A stretch of 33,847 nucleotides of DNA from Candidatus Parabeggiatoa sp. nov. 2 (GTDB lineage: Bacteria > Pseudomonadota > Gammaproteobacteria > Beggiatoales > Beggiatoaceae). The DNA lies in contig NBMI01000094.1 of the NCBI GenBank assembly GCA_002085445.1, forward strand, positions 1-33,847, in the 5' to 3' direction. The stretch's first letter is position 1. Each line of letters starts with the position of its first letter. Positions 7,356-16,900 of this stretch are shown here, piece after piece. The position numbers were made by a program, and so were the translations under genes. The notes beneath the pieces are model-generated. The model was not told where the DNA came from. It worked only from the letters and a program-made list of their open reading frames with translations, and ran no database searches.

Positions 7356-7892
7356 CTACTCTTCCTCATCAAAGATTTCTCTCATTAAGAATCTGAGGCA
7401 TAATATATCGTCAATGACTTCTGGTGTTGTGTCTAAGGCAAAGGTTTTACTTCGCAGATGGTGCGAAGATCGTGAGTAGACGGTTATGATTTTTTGGTCG
7501 GGGTTAACCAACCAGCCGGTTCTCACACCCAGTTCAAAATAGGCTTTGGTCTTTCTGACCAGATAATCAATAGATTGCCGCGGTGACAGTATCTCAATGA
7601 CCAAATCCGGCATTTGAGAGACCTTTATCAGGTCATTCTTACCATCTGGTATGACGGGGCGTTTCAAGTAAGCGCAAACATCCGGTTTAAGTTCTGTCGA
7701 AGCCTCAAGATCATACTGACTAATATCATGCTGGCTGATGTCCAGACTTAACTCGGTCATAACGGCAAGTTTCTTATCACATTTAAACTTAAGCAAACCG
7801 GCTAAATTAGTTTGCACCGTACTATGATTTAACGATCCCATCTCATCTTCTCCATCAATGGCGTTGTTTTCAATTTCATATGTGTCGCTCAT
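7356..7892 (-). CDS. Uma2-family (DUF820) PD-(D/E)XK nuclease-like protein
   Basis: A 178-residue protein of the Uma2 family, restriction-endonuclease-like fold. Motifs seen are ELKPDVCAYL near residue 68 (the PD motif), MPDLVIEILSP near 93 (D and ExxSP), KTKAYFELGVRTGWLVNP near 114 (K--Y---GV--W-V-P) and I-VY. Length is typical (about 180-200). The start ATG at 7892 has a good Shine-Dalgarno, AAAGGAGT, at about seven bases. Uma2 genes are abundant in cyanobacteria and in large filamentous sulfur bacteria and often occur in many copies; their natural role is not settled, with DNA cleavage assumed from the fold. The gene is on the opposite strand from its neighbours and appears intact. Confidence 0.85.
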   Translation of the reverse strand: MSDTYEIENNAIDGEDEMGSLNHSTVQTNLAGLLKFKCDKKLAVMTELSLDISQHDISQYDLEASTELKPDVCAYLKRPVIPDGKNDLIKVSQMPDLVIEILSPRQSIDYLVRKTKAYFELGVRTGWLVNPDQKIITVYSRSSHHLRSKTFALDTTPEVIDDILCLRFLMREIFDEEE

Positions 7893-8294
7893 ATTGTGAC
7901 TCCTTTGGGTTATTGGTTATGCCCCAAGTCTTGCCTAGATTTCGTCCGGAGTCCAAGATTTATCTTGGACGTCTTTTTCTGAACATCTATAAGTCTAATT
8001 CACTAAAAGAGACTTTCATAACTCACCATAAGTTTTATATAATAATAAATATTATTTGAATTAATTGATTAATCAGCCCAATGTGCAAGCACTGGCTGAA
8101 AAGATTTGCCTTGAACAAGGCTTGATGATTTAACTAGAATAATATCCTATTGACTGATACATAACGTACTGTTCAGTGTAAAAATATTTAACTCTAAAAC
8201 CTGCATAAATTCAAGCAGATAAAAAATCCGTTTCTTTAGCGTCGCTGAACTTCGTTTCGCGAATCCATTGTACTTTCAATGAAAGTATTTTAAC
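7893..8294. other. Intergenic region upstream of NRPS gene 1
   Basis: About 400 bp between the divergent Uma2 and NRPS gene 1. TATAAT occurs at 8038-8043 in a very AT-rich stretch, but no convincing -35 box lies at the right spacing. A thioesterase-tail relic at 8068-8133 is described separately. Just before the ATG, GTACTTTCAATGAAAGTA forms a small hairpin, and the last bases TATTTTAACATGACT are shared with NRPS gene 2. The AGAAATCC hairpin seen before genes 2 and 3 is absent here. Confidence 0.5.
8068..8133 (+). pseudogene. Relic of an NRPS thioesterase C-terminal tail
   Basis: In one frame this encodes INQPNVQALAEKI and then CLEQGLMI followed by TAA. It parallels the conserved end MNQPNVQVLAEKLRACLDK of the NRPS thioesterases at 12264 and 19808. 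Only about 20 codons remain. It lies directly upstream of NRPS gene 1, the position that the tail of gene 1 has relative to gene 2, so it probably marks a lost upstream NRPS copy. Confidence 0.6.
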
Positions 8295-10949
8295 ATGACT
8301 CCAAACCAAACCATTAAGCATTACCCTCTCTCATCTCCACAACGGGAGATTTGGTTCGACCAAATATTGCACCCCGATGTGCCACTGTACAATATCGGTG
8401 GCTATGTGCGGATAGACGGGTCGATTGAGCCGAGCCTTTTTGAAAAAGCCCTGAATCAAGTCATTCATGAAAATGATGCTCTACGCATCATTCTTCACGA
8501 GGGAGAAAGTTTGCCCACACAAACGTTTGCCGAAAATGTCCGCATTAAACTGGATTTCCATGATTTTTCCGAAAAGGAAAATGCCCACGAATCGGCATTC
8601 AAATGGATGGCGCAAGCGTATGCTAAGCCTTTCCAACTTTATGATGGGTTATTATTTCAATTTGCATTATGCAAAGCGGCGGATAATTGTTATTACTGGC
8701 TTATGAAATACCATCATATCATAGTAGATGGATGGGCGACTTCCCTCATTGTCCAACGGGTTGCCACGGCCTATAACGCATTGGTGACCGGACAATCTAG
8801 TGAACATAACTATTATTCTTACCAAGATTTTATTCAAAACGATCAAGCCTACTTTGAATCGGAAAAATTTGTGAAAGCCAAACGCTACTGGCAAGAAAAA
8901 TATAAAAAAGTCCCAGAGCCGCTTTTAGTGCGCCGCTATGCGATCCACAAACCGAGTCAAATCATCACAAGCCAATCCTCAACCCTGCGCCTCAAACGAT
9001 CTTTTTATAATCAACTTAATGATTTTGCGTTAAAAAATAAGGCCTCGATGTTCCATGTCATCTTAGGCGCACTCTATTGTTATTTTGTGCGGACGTGTCA
9101 CCGAGAAGATTTGGTCATTGGATTACCGACGCTCAATCGAAACACTGCCGCTTTTAAACAAACGGTGGGCCTGTTTGTAGGTGTCAGTCCTGCTTGGTTT
9201 CGTTTTGGGACGGACTTGAACTTTGTCGAACTGGTGGAAAAAATTCGCCAAGAATTACAAAAGGATTATCGACATCAACGTTTTCCTCTCGGCGAAATCA
9301 ACCGGCAAGTTGGGCTGCACAGTCATCAACAATTGTTTGACATCATGTTGTCTTATGCAAAGCACAATTACGATGTTGATTTCAATGGTAGCTCCGCTAA
9401 GACAGTGTATACCACTGCTGGTTTTGAACAAAACGCGCTGGCTATCTATGTTGAAGAATTTCATCAACACGATGATGTCAATATTTATTTTGACTGTAAC
9501 CTTGGCTTTTTTGACGCATATGAAATTGAACGGATAAAGGCGCGTTTTGAGTTTTTGTTAGGTGAAATCCTTCGTCAGCCTTCGGTGCCGGTTTGGGAAC
9601 TACAAATCATGCCCGATGCTGAGCTCAATAAAATCCTAGTCGAATGGAACAACACTGCAACCGATTATCCGCGTGATAAAACGATTGTTGATCTGTTTGA
9701 AGAACAGGTTGCCAAAACGCCAAATGCCATTGCTGTTGTCTTTGAAAATCAACAACTGACTTACCTTCAATTAAATACCAAAGCCAATCAACTCGCCCAC
9801 TATCTGCAAACCTTGGGTGTCAAACCGGAAGTGTTGGTGGGAATTTGCGTTGAGCGTTCAATTGAAATGGTGATTGGGCTATTAGGCATTCTCAAAGCGG
9901 GGGGCGCGTACTTGCCACTTGATCCGGCTTATCCAGCAGCGCGTTTGGCGTTTATGTTGGAAGATGCACAAGTATCTGTGTTGTTGACTCAATCCAGCCT
10001 AAAAGAAGGACTGCCAACAACTCAAGCGCAGAAGGTTTGTTTAGACGTTGAAGCCGAAGCACTGTCACAGTCTCGTTCTGAGAATCCAGTCAGTGACGTT
10101 AAGCCGGACAATTTAGCTTATGTGATTTATACCTCAGGTTCGACCGGAAAACCTAAAGGTGTAGGCGTTTATCATCGTGGTTTGACCAATTTAGTTAATT
10201 GGTTTGTGAGAGATTTTAACCTGACAGCAACTGATAGTGTTCTCGTCATTTCTCCGTTTGGTTTTGATTTGACTCAGAAAAACTTTTTGGCACCGCTTAT
10301 CAAAGGAGGGCAATTGCACTTATTGCCAGCGTCTATACACTACGATCCGAATCAAATCACTCAAATCATTACCGAACAGCAAATCACTTGGTTAAATTGC
10401 ACACCCAGTGCGTTTTATCCCGTTTGTGAGTTCCGTGAAAACAACCTCTTTCAGAAATTAGTCTCATTGCGCTATCTATTTCTTGGCGGAGAACCGATTG
10501 CCTTAACCAGACTTTTACCTTGGTTACAATCAAGGGCTTGTCAAGCGAAAGTGGTTAACACTTATGGCCCCACCGAGTGTACCGATGTTTGCGCGGCGTA
10601 TCTATTGGAGCAACCTGAGTCATTTTTAACGCAACCAATTCCTATAGGTAAACCTATTTTTAATGCCAAGCTCTTTATTCTTGGCAAACATCTTGAAGTG
10701 TTACCGATTGGTGTGGCGGGTGAATTATACATTGGTGGTGTGGGCTTGGCGCGTGGCTATCTCAACCGCCCCGACTTGACTGGAGAAAAATTCATCAATA
10801 ATCCCTTTGATGATGACCTCAATTCACGCCTCTATAAAACCGGCGACTTAGCCCGTTATTTGCCCGATGGCAATATTGAATACTTGGGACGCATAGATCA
10901 CCAAGTCAAAGTTCGTGGCTTTCGGATTGAATTGGGCGAAATTCCATGA
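8295..10949 (+). CDS. NRPS gene 1, 5' part: condensation and adenylation domains
   Basis: First part of a one-module non-ribosomal peptide synthetase. Residues 1 to about 440 form a condensation domain with active-site HHIIVDG near residue 139; because it opens the protein it may accept a loaded or acyl starter from elsewhere. Residues about 450-884 are an adenylation domain: LKAGGAYLPLDP (A2), YTSGSTGKPKG (A3, near 611), NTYGPTE (A5, near 755), LYKTGDLARY (A7), GRIDHQVKVRG (A8). Alignment by eye to the GrsA positions gives the pocket code D-L-K-N-F-G-T-D-V, substrate unassigned. The frame ends at GFRIELGEIP because a segment of 50 bp, present in every paralogue, is missing at 10943/10944. 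With it restored the gene would run to 12264 as 1339 residues. Confidence 0.9.
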   Translation: MTPNQTIKHYPLSSPQREIWFDQILHPDVPLYNIGGYVRIDGSIEPSLFEKALNQVIHENDALRIILHEGESLPTQTFAENVRIKLDFHDFSEKENAHESAFKWMAQAYAKPFQLYDGLLFQFALCKAADNCYYWLMKYHHIIVDGWATSLIVQRVATAYNALVTGQSSEHNYYSYQDFIQNDQAYFESEKFVKAKRYWQEKYKKVPEPLLVRRYAIHKPSQIITSQSSTLRLKRSFYNQLNDFALKNKASMFHVILGALYCYFVRTCHREDLVIGLPTLNRNTAAFKQTVGLFVGVSPAWFRFGTDLNFVELVEKIRQELQKDYRHQRFPLGEINRQVGLHSHQQLFDIMLSYAKHNYDVDFNGSSAKTVYTTAGFEQNALAIYVEEFHQHDDVNIYFDCNLGFFDAYEIERIKARFEFLLGEILRQPSVPVWELQIMPDAELNKILVEWNNTATDYPRDKTIVDLFEEQVAKTPNAIAVVFENQQLTYLQLNTKANQLAHYLQTLGVKPEVLVGICVERSIEMVIGLLGILKAGGAYLPLDPAYPAARLAFMLEDAQVSVLLTQSSLKEGLPTTQAQKVCLDVEAEALSQSRSENPVSDVKPDNLAYVIYTSGSTGKPKGVGVYHRGLTNLVNWFVRDFNLTATDSVLVISPFGFDLTQKNFLAPLIKGGQLHLLPASIHYDPNQITQIITEQQITWLNCTPSAFYPVCEFRENNLFQKLVSLRYLFLGGEPIALTRLLPWLQSRACQAKVVNTYGPTECTDVCAAYLLEQPESFLTQPIPIGKPIFNAKLFILGKHLEVLPIGVAGELYIGGVGLARGYLNRPDLTGEKFINNPFDDDLNSRLYKTGDLARYLPDGNIEYLGRIDHQVKVRGFRIELGEIP

Positions 10950-12264
10950 AGCCTCAAAGACGGACAAACGTTTAGTAGCCTATTTCGTACCGCATCAAGG
11001 GCAAGTCATTGAAAATACAACATTACGCAATTTCCTAACTGAACGATTGCCCGATTACATGATACCATCGGCCTTTGTGACGTTAGAAAATTTGCCACTC
11101 ACGCCAAATGGTAAAATAGATCGTCGCGCACTTTCTCAACTATCGGTGAAAAGTTTAAAGTTATCAAAAGAGGCTTTTGTCGCGCCTCGGACACCAGATG
11201 AGAAATTGTTAGCTGAGATTTGGGCCGAAGTGTTGGGTATTGAGCGAGTCGGAATCCATGACAACTTCTTTGAATTGGGCGGACATTCCCTATTAGCTGT
11301 CAACCTGATGGCGAGAATAGGACAACAGTTTGGCAAGAAATTACCCTTATCGACACTTTTCCAAGGAGCTACCATTGAACAGTTAGCCACTGTTCTTAAC
11401 CAATCAACCGACAAAATGTGGTCATCTCTGGTTGCTATTCAACCCAACGGCACCAAACGGCCTTTCTTTTGTGTGCCCGGTATTGGTGGTAATGTGACTT
11501 ATTTTTATGAATTAGCACTTCAACTTGGCAAAAACCAACCCTTTTATGGCTTACAAGCAGTCGGATTGGATGGCAAATCAAAGCCTTATACCAACATTGA
11601 AGATATGGCAACGCACTATATTAGAGAAATGCAAACGGTGCAGCCTCAAGGGCCGTACTTGTTAGACGGTCATTCTTTTGGTGCTTTAGTCGCGTTTGAA
11701 ATGTCCCAACAATTGCACAGACATGAAGTCGCACTGTTAGTGATTTTCGACATGATGGCCCCTATTCTGGTCAATAAGCCGATAAGTGTTGATTGGGATG
11801 AAGCGAAATGGTTGTTCGATGCGGCCCGTGTTATAGAACGTGGATTAGGAAAACCCTTAGATGTGTCTTATGAAACGCTCCAAACGCTTGACTCAGAGAG
11901 CCAATTAAATTATATTTTAGAACGTTTCAAACTGGCCTCATTTCTACCAGCCGACGCTGATAAAACGGATATTCTGGGTTTTATCGACGTTTATAAAGCG
12001 AATTGTCGAATGGATTATATGCCAAAAGACATCAAACCGACTCGAATGATCCTGTTTAAAGCCAGCGAAGTTATCGAGGAATATAAGAATGAAGACTGGT
12101 ATAACAGATCGACCGATCCGACATGGGGTTGGAGTCAATATGCTGAGGACTTGGTGGATATCCTTATGGTGCCCGGTGATCATTTTACTATGATGAATCA
12201 GCCGAATGTGCAAGTGCTTGCTGAAAAGTTAAGAGCGTGTTTGGATAAAGATCAGTCAGCGTAG
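10915..12264 (+). CDS. NRPS gene 1, 3' part: end of adenylation domain, carrier protein, thioesterase
   Basis: Continuation of NRPS gene 1 in a different frame. The homologous sequence begins at about 10944 with HEASKTDKRLVAY; the upstream codons of this open frame are out-of-frame reading. It contains the adenylation C-terminal subdomain with catalytic lysine motif LTPNGKIDRRAL (A10), a carrier protein with phosphopantetheine site DNFFELGGHSLLAVNL, and a type-I thioesterase with nucleophile motif DGHSFGALVAFE, a downstream Asp in FDMMAP, and histidine in MVPGDHFTMM. The thioesterase would release the peptide by hydrolysis or cyclisation. It has no ribosome binding site of its own and is probably not made separately. 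The tail and 3' flank are nearly the same as those at 4748 and 19808. Confidence 0.88.
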   Translation: MAFGLNWAKFHEASKTDKRLVAYFVPHQGQVIENTTLRNFLTERLPDYMIPSAFVTLENLPLTPNGKIDRRALSQLSVKSLKLSKEAFVAPRTPDEKLLAEIWAEVLGIERVGIHDNFFELGGHSLLAVNLMARIGQQFGKKLPLSTLFQGATIEQLATVLNQSTDKMWSSLVAIQPNGTKRPFFCVPGIGGNVTYFYELALQLGKNQPFYGLQAVGLDGKSKPYTNIEDMATHYIREMQTVQPQGPYLLDGHSFGALVAFEMSQQLHRHEVALLVIFDMMAPILVNKPISVDWDEAKWLFDAARVIERGLGKPLDVSYETLQTLDSESQLNYILERFKLASFLPADADKTDILGFIDVYKANCRMDYMPKDIKPTRMILFKASEVIEEYKNEDWYNRSTDPTWGWSQYAEDLVDILMVPGDHFTMMNQPNVQVLAEKLRACLDKDQSA

Positions 12265-12712
12265 CAAGGGCTAATTGAGGGCCATATCGTATAATAACTC
12301 AATGAATTTAAAATCATCGTTTGTAGTAGGCGATTTATCGCCTCAGTGGCTAAAGCCACTATTACAAACAACAAACCCGTTTGTAGTAGGCGATTTATCG
12401 CCTCAGTGGCTAAAGCCACTACTACAAACAGTGGCTAAAGCCACTACTACAAACGGTTTAGTGGCTAAAGCCACTACTACAAACGGTTTAGTGGCTAAAG
12501 CCACTACTACAAACGGTTTAGTCGCTAAAGCGACTACTACAAACGAGGGCCATATCGCATAATGACATAATTGTTTTCAAATCATGGCCCTCGGCCCGTT
12601 TGTAGTAGGCGATTTATCGCCTCAGTGGCTAAAGCCACTACTACAAACCTAGAATAAAGAAATCCGATTTTTCTAAAAAATCGGATTTCTAACAAGAAAA
12701 AGGTATTTTAAC
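12265..12712. repeat. Composite palindromic spacer between NRPS genes 1 and 2
   Basis: No gene. After the shared GCGTAGCAAGGGCTAATTGA flank come: the left half of the 48-bp hairpin element; at 12319-12544 two full 51-bp palindromes followed by four further right arms, the last of them in the GTCGCTAAAGCGAC variant; a complete 48-bp GAGGGCCAT hairpin at 12545-12592; and a complete 51-bp palindrome at 12598-12648. The final 60 bp hold the AGAAATCC hairpin (12658-12690) and the leader of NRPS gene 2. The order of parts is the same as in the spacer before gene 3. Open frames crossing it are repeat artefacts. Confidence 0.85.
12658..12690. promoter_or_regulatory. AGAAATCC hairpin in the leader of NRPS gene 2
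   Basis: AGAAATCCGATTTTT pairs with AAAAATCGGATTTCT around a short loop, ending 24 bp before the ATG of NRPS gene 2. An identical hairpin precedes NRPS gene 3 at 20543-20575. Its position in both leaders suggests either a terminator of upstream transcription or a control element; the sequence alone cannot decide between these. Confidence 0.5.
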
Positions 12713-13960
12713 ATGACTTCAAACCAAACCATTAAGCATTACCCTCTCTCCGCCCCGCAACTCGACTTTTGGTTCGACCAAATTTTGCACCCCGATGTGC
12801 CACTGTACAATATCGGTGGCTATGTGCGGATAGAGGGGCCGATTGATCCGAGCCTTTTTGAAAAGGCCCTCAATCAAGTCATTCAGGAAAATGATGCACT
12901 ACGCATCATTCTTCACGCGGGGGAAAGTTTGCCCACGCAAACCTTTGCCGAAAATGTCTGCATTAAACGGGATTTCCATGATTTCTCTGAAAAGGAAAAT
13001 GCCCACGAATCGGCCCTCAAATGGATGCAACAAGAGTTTGTCAAGCCTTTCCAACTTTATGACGGGTTATTGTTTCAATTTCCATTATGCAAAGTATCGA
13101 ATAATTGTTATTACTGGCTTATGAAGTACCATCATCTCATAGTAGATGGATGGGCCATTTCCTTGATTGTTCAACGTGTTGCGGCCGCGTATAACGCATT
13201 AGTTACTGGACAAACGCGTGAACCACAATATTATAGCTACCAAGATTTTATTCAAAACGATCAAGCTTACCTTGAGTCGGAAAAATTTGTGAAAGCCAAA
13301 CACTACTGGCAAGAAAAATATCGCGAAGTGCCAGAGCCGCTTATGGTACGCCGCTATGCGGCCCAATTTCAGGGTAAAACCATCCCAAGCCAACGCGCAA
13401 CTTTGCGCCTCAACCGGCCATTTTACAATCAACTTATTGATTTTGCTTCCAAAAATAAAGTTTCCACGTTCCATGTCATTTTAGGCGCGTTATATTGTTA
13501 TTTTGTCCGGACATGTCACCGAGAGGATTTGAGCATTGGGTTATTTACTCTCAATCGGAATAGTGCCGCTTTTAAAAAAACTTCTGGTATGTTTACGAAA
13601 GCCAACCCGGCTTGGTTTCGCTTTGGGACGGATTTGAGCTTTGTTGAACTGATGGAAAAGATTCGCAAAGAATTACAAAGGGATTATCGATATCAACGTC
13701 TTCCTTACCGTGAAATCAACCGGCAAGTTGGACAGCACAGCCATCAACCACTTTTTAATCTCACGCTGTCTTATGGCAAACACGATTTTGACACTTATTT
13801 CAATGGCAAGCCTGCTAGGGCAATTTATTTCACCAAGAATTTTGAACAAAATGCGTTAGCTCTCTTTATTGATGAATTTCATCAACAGGATGATGTCAAT
13901 ATCTATTTTGACTATAACTTGGGTTTTTTTGATGGGGATGAAATTCCAAATCTGGGTTGA
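12713..13960 (+). CDS. NRPS gene 2, 5' part: starter-position condensation domain
   Basis: A condensation domain close in sequence to those opening NRPS genes 1 and 3 (shared MTSNQTIKHYPLS, FWFDQILHP and NIGGYVRIEG). The active-site motif HHLIVDGWA is near residue 140. The frame ends at FFDGDEIPNLG, where a net 101 bp present in gene 1 (about 9528-9628) is missing at 13945/13946. This removes the last part of the condensation domain and the linker to the adenylation domain. With 101 bp restored, 12713-19808 would be a single frame of 2398 residues. As it stands this part would be made alone and could not be coupled to its module. Confidence 0.88.
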   Translation: MTSNQTIKHYPLSAPQLDFWFDQILHPDVPLYNIGGYVRIEGPIDPSLFEKALNQVIQENDALRIILHAGESLPTQTFAENVCIKRDFHDFSEKENAHESALKWMQQEFVKPFQLYDGLLFQFPLCKVSNNCYYWLMKYHHLIVDGWAISLIVQRVAAAYNALVTGQTREPQYYSYQDFIQNDQAYLESEKFVKAKHYWQEKYREVPEPLMVRRYAAQFQGKTIPSQRATLRLNRPFYNQLIDFASKNKVSTFHVILGALYCYFVRTCHREDLSIGLFTLNRNSAAFKKTSGMFTKANPAWFRFGTDLSFVELMEKIRKELQRDYRYQRLPYREINRQVGQHSHQPLFNLTLSYGKHDFDTYFNGKPARAIYFTKNFEQNALALFIDEFHQQDDVNIYFDYNLGFFDGDEIPNLG

Positions 13961-16900
13961 ATGGAATAACACAGCTACCGATTATCCGCGTGAGAAGACG
14001 ATTGTCGAGTTATTTGAAAAACAAGTTGCCAAAACGCCAACCGCCATCGCTGTAGTCTTTGAAAACCAATCTGTGACTTATCAAGAATTAAATCTCAAAG
14101 CTAATCAATTGGCTCATCATCTACAAACCTTGTCTGTCAAGCCTGATGAATTGGTCGGTTTGTGTGTCGAAGCCTCATTGGAGATGATTGTCGGGTTACT
14201 CGGCATTTTGAAAGCCGGTGGTGCTTATGTGCCATTAGACCCTAATTATCCGCCAGAACGTTTAGCATTCATGCTCTCAAACGCTCAAGCTAAAGTCTTA
14301 TTGACGCAACAAAAATGGCTTGAACAATTACCTCAATTGGAACAACCTATCTTTTGTTTAGATAGCGATTGGGCTAAAATTTCTAAGCCCGATTCGGCAA
14401 ACCTAACCCGTATTGCTCAACCAGACAACTTAATTTATGTCATTTACACTTCGGGTTCGACCGGAAAACCTAAAGGGGCTGGCATTTATCATCGTGGCTT
14501 TACCAATCTCGTTAATTGGTTTGTAACCGACTTTACGCTCACAGCCGCAGATAGTGTTCTCGTCATCAGTTCCTTTAGTTTTGATTTAACTCAGAAGAAC
14601 TTTTTTGCACCGCTTATAGTCGGTGGGCAATTACATCTCTTGCTTCAAGGACACTATGATCCTAAATCAATTCTGCAAACTGTCCATGAACAAAAAATCA
14701 CTTGGTTAAACTGCACACCCAGCGCGTTTTATCCACTTTGTGAACCCAGTGAAAACAGCACTTTTCAGAAATTAACCTCATTGCGCTATGTATTTCTTGG
14801 GGGAGAACCGATTTCCTTAACAAAACTTCTGCCTTGGTTACAATCGACAGCTTGCCAAGCGAAAGTTGTCAACACTTATGGCCCCACTGAGTGTAGCGAT
14901 GTTTGCGCTTTGTATCTATTGCCAAAGCCGGAGCCATTTTTAGAGCCAGCGATACCCATAGGCAAGCCTATCTCTAATGCCAAGCTCTTTATTCTTGGCA
15001 AACATCTTGACCGGTTACCCATTGGCGTGGCTGGTGAACTTCACATTGGTGGTGTCGGTTTGGGTTGTGGTTATCTCAACCGCCCCGACTTGACTGCCGA
15101 AAAATTCATCAATAATCCCTTTGATGATGATCCCAATTCACGCCTCTACAAAACCGGCGATTTAGCCCGCTATCTACCAGATGGCAACATTGAATACTTG
15201 GGACGCATAGATAACCAAGTCAAGATTCGGGGTTTTCGGATTGAACTGTCGGAAATTGAGGCGGTGTTGGCGACTCATCCTTTTGTTAAAGAAAATGCCG
15301 TGATTGTCCATGAAGCATCTGAAATGGACAAGCGTTTAGTCGCTTATATCGTATCACATCAAGGGCAAGTCATTGAAAATATGGCATTACGCATTTTCCT
15401 AACTGAACGATTGCCCGATTACATGATACCATCTGCCTTTGTCACTTTAGATACTTTGCCACTCACACCAAATGGTAAGATAGATCGTCGGGCATTGTCT
15501 CAATTATCGGTAAGCCATGACATCTCAGAAAAAACGTTTGTCGCGCCTCGGACACCGGATGAGAAATCGTTGGCGGATATTTGGGCGGAAGTTTTGGGGG
15601 GTGAACAAGTCGGTATTCATGACAGCTTTTTTGAATTGGGTGGACATTCTTTGCTCGCTACTCAAGTCATCTCACGGCTCCGTGATAGCTTTGGCGTTGA
15701 ACTGTCTTTGCGTGAGTTGTTTGAATCTCCTACCATAGCTGAACTTGTCCAACGGGTTGAAACGAATCGTGAGCGCGAACTTAACGATCAACTCGTCCAG
15801 ACTATCCAACCCATTTCTCGACAACAGAAATTACCGTTGTCTTATTTTCAAGAACAACTATGGTTTTTGGTTCAAGTTAACCCGGGTATTCCTTTTTATA
15901 ACGAATCCACAGCCATTCATATTAATAATAGACTTAACGTAGCCGCTCTTTCACAAAGCTTCAGCGAAATTATCAAACGTCACGAAATTCTGCGAACAAC
16001 TTTTGTGATTAAAGATGGGCAACCCGTTCAGAATGTTATTGCCTTGCCCCCAACATTTAAGCTGCCCATTGTTGATCTGAGGACGGTTCCGCATGAACAA
16101 GCCGAAGCCCTACTTTTGGCAAATGAACAAGCCAAACGGCCTTTCGATCTCACCGAAGGGCCTTTGGTGCGAGCCATTTTAGTCCAAATTGATGAGGCTC
16201 AATTCCGGTTGTTTGTTACCGCGCATCACATTGTAGCTGATGGTTTTTGCTTATACAATATCTTCATGCAAGAGTTAGTCATCCTCTACAAGGCTTTCTC
16301 AACGGGCGAATCTTTATCGCTGCCAGAATTGCCCATCCAATACGCTGATTTTGCCCATTGGCAATGGCAACAGACTTTTGAAGAGCAACTCTCTTACTGG
16401 AAAACCGTACTTGGCAACAACCCGCCAATGTTACAGTTGCCAACCGATCACCCACGCCCGGTGAAACCCACTTTTCGGGGAGCCAAGCAGAATTTGACAC
16501 TGTCTCAAAGCCTAACCACAAAACTTAAACAACTGAATCAACAAGAAGGTGTCACTCTATTTATGACGCTCTTGACTACCTTTAAAACGTTGCTTTACCG
16601 CTACACTGGGCAAGATGACATGGTCATCGGGACTTTTGCCGATTGCCACAACCGATCTGAACTTGAGAATGTGATGGGGCATTTTGTCAATACCCTAGTA
16701 CTACGCACAGATATGTCTGGAAACCCCACTTTCAAACAATTACTGGCGCGTGTCCGTGAAGTCACACTAGGGGCTTATAGTCACCATGACTTACCTTTTC
16801 AAAAGTTAGTAGAAGTCCTCAATCCGGTGCGAAATGCCAACCAAAATCCCTTCTTTGAAGTCGCATTGACGGTTGAACCCCCGGCGATGTCAGCCCTTGA

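Noticed and set aside
12275..12562. Open frame of 95 codons downstream of NRPS gene 1, and similar frames at 4851-5036 and 19890-20147
   Set aside because: They translate the palindromic repeats (VAKATTTNGL pattern) and have no ribosome binding site or domain.
12319..12648. Possible CRISPR array
   Set aside because: Repeats are palindromic with two arms, they touch or are joined by short constant linkers, and there are no unique spacers of equal size or cas genes.
13869..13955. Start of the long gene 2 frame at 13869 as a true N-terminus
   Set aside because: These codons are an alternative-frame reading of the condensation domain; homology to NRPS begins only at 13956.
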